NCBI GenBank assembly: GCA_023424135.1
Contig: JAFAEH010000152.1
Location: 1-5,126 of the forward strand
Direction: 5' to 3'
Length of the DNA stretch: 5,126 bases
Source: Actinomycetes bacterium
Lineage (GTDB): Bacteria > Actinomycetota > Actinomycetes > Actinomycetales > Cellulomonadaceae
The position numbers and the translations under genes were made by a program. The notes beneath the pieces are model-generated. The model saw nothing but the letters and a program-made list of their open reading frames with translations, was not told the origin of the DNA and did not search any database. Of this stretch, positions 4,916-5,126 are shown piece after piece; within the stretch, counting starts at the first letter, position 1; every line of letters begins with the position of its first letter.

Positions 4916-5126
4916 GTGGCTGCGCTCCGCACGCCCGCCCGTCCCGCGTCCGCGACGTCCGTCGCGACGGTCCGTCCGACGTCCGGCGCACGCACCGCGC
5001 GGCACCGCCTCGTCGCGCTCGCGGCGTCCGGTGTCGTCGTGCTGGGGCTGACCGCCTGCACCGACGGCGACGTCCAGCAGGCCGCCGACAGCGTGGCCAG
5101 CGCCGCGCAGGGCGCCGCGGACGAGC
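4916..5126 (+). CDS. Putative lipoprotein, N-terminal part (3' end outside window)
   Basis: Seventy codons are visible. Residues 1-31 are Ala/Thr/Pro-rich with several Arg and one His, ending TARHR. A hydrophobic segment follows (LVALAASGVVVLGLTA, 32-47), then Cys48. LTAC fits the lipobox, so signal peptidase II should cut before Cys48 and the protein should be lipid-anchored on the outer face of the cytoplasmic membrane. After Cys48 comes a Thr-Asp-Gly start and an Ala/Gln/Asp-rich stretch (QQAADSVASAAQGAADE) that could be helical. No functional domain is reached before the window ends, so the role is unknown. The n-region of 31 residues is longer than usual, but no other start with a binding site lies between it and the hydrophobic segment. 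The gene is separated from adhE by a terminator and probably has its own promoter. Confidence 0.75.
   Translation, partial: MAALRTPARPASATSVATVRPTSGARTARHRLVALAASGVVVLGLTACTDGDVQQAADSVASAAQGAADE

Noticed and set aside
1848..4991. A 1047-codon open frame on the minus strand across adhE
   Set aside because: It is the antisense shadow of adhE: the plus strand encodes a complete enzyme with all catalytic residues, while the minus reading is Arg/Gly/Asp/Val-rich with no recognisable domain. Long antisense frames are normal at this GC content.
1..5126. CRISPR arrays, insertion sequences, toxin-antitoxin pairs or defence genes
   Set aside because: There are no regularly spaced direct repeats, no transposase or nuclease motifs, and no paired small genes. 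The genes present are ordinary regulators, a tRNA, adhE and a lipoprotein.

Overview
The window looks like chromosomal DNA from a very GC-rich actinomycete. I suspect Cellulomonas or a close relative in the Micrococcales, from base composition, GTG starts, gene content and intergenic hairpins without U-tracts; no sequence here proves the genus. All genes read left to right (+ strand).

Layout. (1) The left edge holds the C-terminal, DNA-binding part of an AraC-family regulator (to 488); its N-terminal sensor domain probably lies outside the window. (2) A 316-base gap (489-804) holds a very C-rich, G-poor stretch, a long imperfect inverted repeat (548-629), and a possible operator/promoter region for the next gene. 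(3) A complete FadR-type GntR regulator (805-1458) is closed by a large hairpin (1463-1514). (4) A tRNA-Arg with anticodon CCG and encoded CCA (1568-1643) has its own recognisable promoter and a 16-bp perfect terminator hairpin (1649-1683). (5) A 254-base regulatory region (1684-1937) leads to adhE. (6) adhE (1938-4709) encodes the bifunctional acetaldehyde/alcohol dehydrogenase of ethanol fermentation and is the only enzyme gene in the window. (7) It is followed by a strong GC hairpin (4768-4803) and a 14-bp perfect palindrome. (8) The start of a lipoprotein gene (4916 to the right edge) shows a lipobox and is cut by the window end.

These genes appear to be independent transcription units rather than one operon, because each is bounded by hairpins or sizeable gaps. 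The most interesting signal is upstream of adhE. Three sites there have the spacing of the DosR/DevR hypoxia-regulator box (GGGAC-N4-GTCCC type), one perfect in its arms and one beside an 18-bp perfect palindrome. Since AdhE is an anaerobic enzyme, this suggests hypoxia or redox control through a DosR-like response regulator. That is an inference from motif similarity. I do not see a wholly new multi-gene system here.
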